From assembly GCA_034440635.1 (NCBI GenBank), contig JAOTON010000332.1, positions 124,001 through 188,000 of the forward strand: a stretch of 64,000 nt of DNA. The letters are read 5' to 3'. Below are positions 57,263 to 64,000 of the stretch, one piece after another (position 1 is the first letter of the stretch; every line of letters begins with the position of its first letter). Source of the stretch: Lepas anatifera. Lineage: Eukaryota; Arthropoda; Thecostraca; Lepadidae. The translations under genes were made by a program, and so were the position numbers. The notes under the pieces were generated by a model, which was not told where the DNA came from, did not search any database, and saw only the letters and a program-made list of their open reading frames with translations.

Positions 57263-58434
57263 TAATGACCTAGCGTATCTCAATTAATGTGATGAGGTGA
57301 TCCGCATTGGTTGATCGACAGTTTTCACCTATGTTGTCACTAACGCCTTATGTATCAATAGAGACCTAAATACCTACGCATTTGGAATGCTTGTTTCTCT
57401 TCCCACCGCACAAAGGGACCGAAATAGTATTTAGCATGGCACTCAGACTTTTTAAATTGTGCCAAAAGTCACTACATAGATAGGCAGCGGTCTATGCTTG
57501 TGCTCTTAAGTCGTGGAAGCTCGGTCTGGGAACATGTGAGTGGGGCCCAGGCCTGGTGTCCAGGAACCTCCTGTTCTGTCAGCTGGTTTTTGTAGATTTA
57601 CTCGGAAGCCGGTCAGACCGCACGCGTGAACGTGTATGGGAAAGAATGAGGCGTATCCACCACCACGATACATTGACAAACTTGAAATCCGATTGAGCTG
57701 GAATTTAAGGAGGGGGTGTAGGAAAATCGAAGGGTAGGACAGCATCGGTTAGCTTTAAGACCCCACTCCACGAGCAAATATGCGCATTCCTCTGTGTCAT
57801 TAAAAAGCTATTCGCTTTATTTTTTTAAGACATATTAAGACTTTCTATTAGTGCTGGCGTTTTGAGCTCATGCTTGCTGAGCAGATTGTACCAGTTTTAA
57901 GTCATAGTGGGTTGCCTACCTGGTTTCCGCAATCTCCCGCGTCAGGGGCGAGTTGCCAACACCGTACACAATTAGCGCGGCATTGAAGCCCGACAATTAC
58001 ACTATCCATAGTGATTAAGAAGCCATCATTTATTGTCTCCGCCACTTGTCATGATAAGCAGTAAGGGGCTCTACATTTCTCTAGGCAGTCTGCCTTAGTC
58101 ACAGCTTTCAACGTTAAAGGCCCGGCTGCTGACTCATCCAGTACCAGGGCACTGCCGGACTATGACTCACACCGAAAGCCAAAGGTCACACCGAAAGTCA
58201 CATATGACACACCGAAAGTCACATTTTAGCTTTTGAAGCAACACCACTGACATCCAAGTGTGAAACTTGGCCCAAACAAATGCAGCTTTTCTTTTTCCCT
58301 TTGTCAGTATCGTTTAAAACCCATCAATTGTCTGGCGTCACGAACAAACTCAACGAAAGGTTCAACGGTATTGATATTCTAATATCATATCCTCGAGGCC
58401 AGAGTTGGCTGGCAGCTGCTTGAACTGATCTGTG
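57263..58434. other. Unassigned, with a short CACACCGAAAG repeat
   Basis: ACACCGAAAG(T/C)CA occurs three times at about 58168-58220. Nothing else recognised. Confidence 0.5.
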
Positions 58435-58521
58435 TGCCCGGTGTGGCCGTGTCCCTGGTGTGACCTGTGTCCCTGGTGTGACCTGTGGGCCTGGTGTGAC
58501 CTGTGTCCCTTGTGTGACCTG
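58435..58521. repeat. 18-bp tandem repeat, about 5 copies
   Basis: TGTGTCCCTGGTGTGACC repeated with one to three changes per copy. Confidence 0.9.
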
Positions 58522-59545
58522 TGCAGAGGTCAGAAAAAGTCTGAACGTGCCAACATAGTTGGGGAAGATCTTCATCTGCCGGGGAGTCTGTACATTTTCT
58601 TTCTTCCTCTTCTGCAGTATTTTTGGTCTTCTGACATGTGAGCATTATGTCTTAGGTACTTTTGAGCTGTTGATTTTACGACTTTGTGGACTGTTTGATC
58701 ATTGGACATCTAGATAGTTATTCATCGGGACGTTCTGGCTTTGACTCTTTGTTCTCGAGGTTGAATTAAAATGTGTCTTGAGGTCGAATTAAAATGTGGA
58801 CTATTTGAGCAGTTTACTATTTGACCATCGCGTGAATTAACATATCTGTAGTCCTTCTGCTTCATTATTTTCAACTGGCGCTGGTACTAGCAAAAAACTG
58901 CTTTTAGCCATTCTAAGCGAAGCAGGACCCGGGGCGACTATAGAGGTCGGGCGAGCCGGGAATCCGAGGACTGTGTTTAAGGGTGCGTTATCAATTTTAA
59001 CCCTATGGGAGCATATTTCGTGAAATATCTCGTAAAGTAACGTGGCTATCGTCGTGATTTTTTCACCAGAAGTAGATAACAAGTGTATCCTTACGACAGT
59101 TGCTTTTCAAGCCTGATGCATTTCTAGTTTTTGTACAATTTGACTTTCTTTTTAAAATTTCTCAAACTTAAAGTTTGAATAACTTTTTACAAGATATAAT
59201 CATTGAAATGGTGTGGGTGGGCCTATGTTCTAGGAGCCAGTCTCCACAACTCTGTTGTTGTACTTTTTTGAATTTTTGCCTTATAAGAAAGATATGAGAA
59301 GCTAAAATTTGAAAGCGTTTTCCAAAAATTCAGGGGTAAAAATCGGAAAAACGGAAACAACAGAGTTTTGCGGCTATCTCCTCTATACAATTTCCATACA
59401 GAATCAAAACCAAAAAAGGCTCTGCGAAAAAGTTATTTCAAGTTTTATAAAACTTTCCCAATAGATGGCACTGGCAGTACCGGATTCGCATGAGTGGCCG
59501 CTGTGGTATGTCTGTTCATTCATGCTTTGGTGAATGGGACGGGAG
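58522..59545. other. Unassigned
   Basis: Nothing recognised. Confidence 0.4.
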
Positions 59546-59700
59546 CAGTGGCACAGCCAGAAATTCATCAAGGTAGTTGATAGCAGAGAATCTGCAGTTT
59601 GAAGGCAAAGTGAATACATTCACGAACGCTGATAGGAAATATTGAACAAAAGGAGAGCCTATAGCCTGGTCACCCCTGGCCACGCCACTGGCACACGGAC
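59546..59700 (+). mobile_element. Possible short hAT-like element
   Basis: CAGTGGCACAGCCAG at the left and CTGGCCACGCCACTG at the right form a TIR, 155 bp in all. The flanking 8-mers do not match, so this is tentative. Confidence 0.4.
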
Positions 59701-59822
59701 ACCTGTTTACCGGCGTGACCGGTGCCTCTGCGCCCCGGGCGCGTGCCAGTCACGTGGCAGCCGACTGGGGACATGATCCAGCTGCTCAGGCCCTGCTGAG
59801 TGGACAAGGACGTCTCATTGAG

Positions 59823-60220
59823 CAGTGCCGGATCTAGCCGGTCGGTTTGGGGGCAAGCCAAAGTCGCAACAAAAAAACGTCACGCTGTGAAAAATGTTGC
59901 TGCAATATAACTTGACGGTAACTTTTGGGGATATCCAAGGCGAAAGGCAAACAAAACCGTGACGGGGGTGAAAAATATACGCACGAGATGGTTGGTTTTT
60001 GTTATCCATAGCCCAATGTTTACACTAAAGTTGACTGGTTCTGTTTGAAGTTTAGAGTTGAAGGAACAAAAATCTTGCTTATGAACTCAAGAGGAGTCAA
60101 GGCAAAAGGAGGTCGATCGCTGTGTGTGTGTGTGGGGGGGGGGCAAAGACGTAGTTTATTCCGAGCTTTCCCGTTGGGGGGGTTGAATTCCTTTTGCCCC
60201 TCCTTCTGGATCCGTCACAG
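59823..60220 (+). mobile_element. Non-autonomous hAT element, 398 bp
   Basis: 2317 family: CAGTGCCGGATCTAGCCGG start and CTGGATCCGTCACAG end. TCATTGAG (59815-59822) and CCATAGAG (60221-60228) match at 6 of 8. Confidence 0.82.
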
Positions 60221-60228
60221 CCATAGAG

Positions 60229-61105
60229 TTTTCATGGACTTTGACTACCGTGTTTTCAAATCAAGTATTTTAAATGGGGAAATATGAAGGCATTGTAAAG
60301 AAAAACAATGGGATTGACCCTTACTAATATTACATGATCCCGGGCATCAAAACTGGTTCGGTTTTTACCGCCCCCACATTCAGTAATCTCAGCAAGGTGT
60401 TCTCTAATTGGATCGATAATCTAAGCAAGCGAGAGGTCAGCTACAATGATGTTTCAATGAGTTTTTGTCTTTGAAAAACTGCCAGCAATCTATAAGGGTG
60501 CCTCGTACCTCCTCGTACCCAGAAGTGAAATCTAGCAGCTGATGTTCCATCATTTTAAGTCAGTCTAACAATTTGCTGTCCCTCAAAAATCATGATCAGT
60601 GCTTTTACAATCACCAGGCTGAGCTCGAAAGCATCAGACTTCACCCGACCAATTATCCAATCATGATTGATGATATTTCGGTAACTTTTGTATTCAATTA
60701 CCCAGAGAAATAGCAACTTGTTTTATAAAATAATATTGTGGCAATGAGACGAAAATAGCTGATTTGGGCTTGCAAACGTTCCCCAGAAAAAATATGTGGG
60801 AATTTTAGAATGACTAAACTACCGAGGAGAGAGAGAGAGAAAGAGGGAGACAAAAGTCAGACGGGAGTGTTTACCCGTACAGGGGAGCCTTGCTCAGGGG
60901 GTGATTTTTAGGTCGAAAACAGCCGAAGCTAGGCCATAGCAAAATTCGGATTTTTAATGGGACTGGTGTTTTAAATCAAAACAATCATGCATTATTTTTG
61001 TGCTATAAAACACACCATGGCTAGAATAAAACAATTTTGAAATTGGGTAGGAGTAAGACATTGGGACAACACTTTTCAGTTATCACACATTTGTATTTCC
61101 TAAAA
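60229..61105. other. Unassigned
   Basis: A short GA run near 60826-60850; nothing else recognised. Confidence 0.4.
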
Positions 61106-61290
61106 AGCAGGGTTGCCGCCACTGAATTTTTGCAGGGGGACGGACCCAGGCTGCTGCTGACCGGGGAGGCGAATTTTGAGCATATTCGGTACTTGAAAGC
61201 ATTAATGACGATTGACTCAAAAATTTCTGGGGGGGACATCCCCCTGGTTGGCCAACAGGGGAGACGCGTCCCCCCTGCTTTCGGCGCCCA
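61106..61290 (+). repeat. Dispersed repeat, pair with 49190-49372
   Basis: Same orientation and landmarks as the first copy, ending near CAGGGGAGACGCGTCCCCCC. Both copies lie between unassigned flanks. Confidence 0.85.
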
Positions 61291-61857
61291 TGCTAAGCGT
61301 CACATTAAAAACATGAATGGAGCTTTGCAAATTCTACCTGGATTTTTACTTTACGATTGCTGCAATTATCTAATTATATGACTGACTAATAAATCATAGC
61401 ATGATCAGAGGGACTGAGGATCATACTGAGCCGATGGCTACCACATGGTGTTATGTTTTGAACCCCAAAATAGTCACTTATGTTAAGACCCTACTCCGTC
61501 AACGTCATGGATGCGGTTTTATGCCTATGCAACAATACCGGAAATCATGAATCTCCCGATGTGATACTTGTTCCAATTGGTCCCATAGATCCGACGGGAC
61601 GGGTGGAGTTTATTCTTCATGGCATCCAAAATAGATTCAGCACAAAGTCGTAATTTGTAAAATGCATTCCTGCGTTCAATTCCTTGCTGTCGCTTGGAAG
61701 CTCATTCCGTCTGGTGACCACATTTCAATCACGTCCATTCTTTCAAGTCTTACGTTCTCTTGTGGACCAGTGAGGGTAGCTAAAAGGCTGAAATCACAAA
61801 AAGAGCCTCTGCTGAGGCTAGGCCACTTCACTTCCAGCAAAAATTCATATTTCGTTT
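61291..61857. other. Unassigned
   Basis: Nothing recognised. Confidence 0.4.
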
Positions 61858-62867
61858 TTAACACGCGCCCCGCTGGGGTCCCTTGCATGACGCGCCCCGC
61901 TGGGGGTTTCGCCCCTCCTTATCTCGTTCCCCACGAAGGCTAAAGGAAAATTACAGGCGACGTTCGAAAGCTCTTGACAAGACGAAGAGATTTATGGGAA
62001 TAATTTTAATTCCAGGTCAATATTGAGGTCAGCATAGGTCAAAGAAGGCTCCATAGGCTTACCACAGAGCAGTGTACGTTTCCCCTCTCTAGATCTACCC
62101 TCAGGGGTGCTAGAGCAAATATTTATGCATCATTGGATTCCTCTCATCGCAGCAAATCCAATGATGCATAATATGACCTTACTAGGTCAAATAATCAAAA
62201 TGACCTGACCTCGACCTAGGTCAGGGTCACGGAGTGACCTGATATGGTCATGTTGCATATCAATCGACTCCCCGTGACAATATAAGCACAATGCAAGCAA
62301 AATGGGAGCTTTATCTCAATTCAGTGAGAAGTTATTGGCAAAACAATCTCTCTCTCTTCTCCCGTGACCTGATATGACCTTTGAGAGGTCAGATGCTCAA
62401 AACCTCAACTTTATGGTCAAGATCGTGGTAAGAATGGACGTTTTGAGAATTTTCAGCTTTATCTATCCAGAATTTACGGTAAACGAGCCCATTCTATTTT
62501 CACCTTAGACTTATAATGGGGTGACCAAAAATTGACCCCACCTTAAGTCAACAAAATCACAATTCCGAGATAGCAGGTTTGTAGACCCTAATGGCCTTAC
62601 CATATTGTGGAAGTTTCAAACTGATCAGTTTGCTAATGTTCCCTGGGCGCTGCTTCAAACTCGTAATTTTAGGTTTTGAGGTCGGGTCACCTGACCCTGA
62701 ATAGTTCCTTGACCTGACATGACCTTAACTCAAAAATTTGGTCAGATGTGTAAAATTGATCAGGGATAAGCTACTGTAAGTTTTGTTGTTCTGCGTCTCT
62801 TAATGTTGGAGATATCTGGGAAAACCAGGAGGGGTGAATTTCGCCCCCCCAGCGGGGTGCGTGTTAA
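61858..62867 (+). mobile_element. TTAA-family element, complete, 1010 bp
   Basis: TTAACACGCGCCCCGCTGGG at 61858 and CCCAGCGGGGTGCGTGTTAA to 62867 are inverted repeats with TTAA at both ends. The left end carries a second CGCGCCCCGCTGGGG copy. Sister of 13888-14922. AGGTCA-rich. Confidence 0.93.
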
Positions 62868-63361
62868 CGGATTTGGGGGCACAGGGAATATTCTAGTGTT
62901 CTTAACTGGTAGCAAAAATGGGTCAGAATCTGGTTAGCTTTCCGTTTTGCTGTGGAAAATGTATTGTCAGAGTTGGAAACTAAAATTGTATGGTCCTTCT
63001 TACTTTCTGGCCAGTTGCGACCTGCCTGGCCGACGCTGGATGGCGCACACCGTTCTGCAACTGGACAATGCGAGCCTTCATGAATCTTCTTACATATGGA
63101 ATGTTGCTGAGTTGGTGTTTTGATAAGCAATATGACTTTATAGTGTGCACACTTTTGTTTAAAAATGCCCCCGAAAATTGTCCATTTCTTGGTTAATTTT
63201 GGGCATCCGTTCAAAATTTCGTCGCAATCAGGTCACCGTCTGCGGTCTAAAATCAGCCTGAAGTAAATGTTTCATATTCGCAGCTCATCAAAATCTTACC
63301 GGAAAGTTACGTGGGTGTATTTTTCAAATAATATTGACGCAATAGAGCGTTCCAAGTATAA
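62868..63361. other. Unassigned
   Basis: Nothing recognised. Confidence 0.4.
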
Positions 63362-64000
63362 TTAACCCTCCCCCACCGGGGCCATCGATGGCCCCCCTAA
63401 GATTTTTCGGGATGACAGAAAAACGACGAGGCGCAGCACCGCGGTTGAGGGCTTTTCCTCTCACTGCATCATTTTTCCACCATCCCTGAAATTTTTTACC
63501 CCGGGCCACCCAAGTTCATGTCACCAGACGCGGTCAACCAAGGTCACCTCACTTCAACTTTAGAGCTCTGTAAGAGCTACATTTCGAAGTCGATCGATTT
63601 GAAACTTCCTAAACTTCATGACCCCTCCAGGGTCTACAAGGTGTATATCCGGGATTTTTCTATTTCGTGACCTGAGGTCAGGTCACGAGGTGACCTCTCC
63701 TATTGAAAAAGCATGGGGAAAAGCTGTCTTATGATCTAAAAGTCACAAAAACAATTTAAATTGCTCGGCTTGATCAGAGAAGCGTTCTTGGACACCCTTT
63801 CACGGATTCCAGGGGGCTATATTTGCCCTTTGACCTCTCCAAGGTCATCCAAGTTCACCAGGGGTCAAAAACAGTATTTGGACAATAACTTTTGCCCTAT
63901 ATAAGCTTGAGCGCTGAATCAAACACCATCGTGTATGTTTCGTCACTGGCTTTCATTTAATATACGACAAATTCACCTTCTGACCTTCGTGACCTCAGGT
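63362..64000 (+). mobile_element. TTAA-family element, left part, runs off the window
   Basis: TTAACCCTCCCCCACCGGGG at 63362. It aligns with 56178-56850 through its whole visible length at about 90%, including CTACAAGGTGTATATC and GCATGGGGAAAAGCTGTC. It includes TGACCTGAGGTCAGGTCA and AGGTCACGAGGTGACCT at 63668-63696. Confidence 0.92.

Overview
This looks like eukaryotic, almost certainly animal, nuclear DNA that is gene-poor and packed with mobile elements. The evidence is intron-style exon borders, a GAG/CT microsatellite of about 390 perfect units, tRNA-derived SINEs, a LINE fragment with a non-LTR RNase H-region C-terminus, a Penelope-like retroelement fragment, and many short DNA transposons of hAT, piggyBac-like (TTAA) and Tc1/mariner-like (TA) type. 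CpG is not depleted as it is in vertebrates, so an invertebrate with a repeat-rich genome is the best guess. I cannot name the lineage.

Layout. 1-1809: the right part of a hAT-like element filled with a roughly 22-bp minisatellite. 2085-8608: a nested hAT stack (an old outer element, an inner one at 2227-8215, and a third at 2317-2831), with further minisatellites and a 375-bp higher-order repeat. 8.7-13.3 kb: a SINE, an 83-bp satellite, a 40-bp array, the giant (CT)n and a LINE fragment. 13.3-23.7 kb: TTAA elements, hAT elements, an inverted Penelope-like fragment and a Tc1-like element nested in a TTAA element. 24.6-25.25 kb: CpG-dense DNA ending in a good candidate first coding exon. 25-35 kb: mostly unassigned DNA with SINEs and one TTAA element sitting inside a palindrome. 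35.4-47.2 kb: three hAT elements side by side. The last (36543-47183) is a 10.6-kb stack of insertions several levels deep that also holds two decayed copies of one unidentified gene in inverted orientation. 47-51.5 kb: small hAT elements and two striking tandem arrays, one carrying 11 perfect cAMP-response-element palindromes. 52320-53052: a candidate internal coding exon whose phase fits the 25.2-kb exon. 53-64 kb: more hAT and TTAA elements in otherwise featureless DNA.

The only host coding signal I can support is the pair of candidate exons (25180-25248 and 52320-53052, plus strand). They could belong to one gene with a 27-kb intron, but the product is not recognised. By my tally a little over half of the window is repeats or mobile elements. 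The most interesting systematic signals are (a) the TTAA-flanked elements loaded with AGGTCA half-sites in direct, inverted and everted pairs, (b) hAT-type elements that carry expanded minisatellites between their ends, and (c) transposon-in-transposon stacks whose order can be read from intact 8-bp target duplications.
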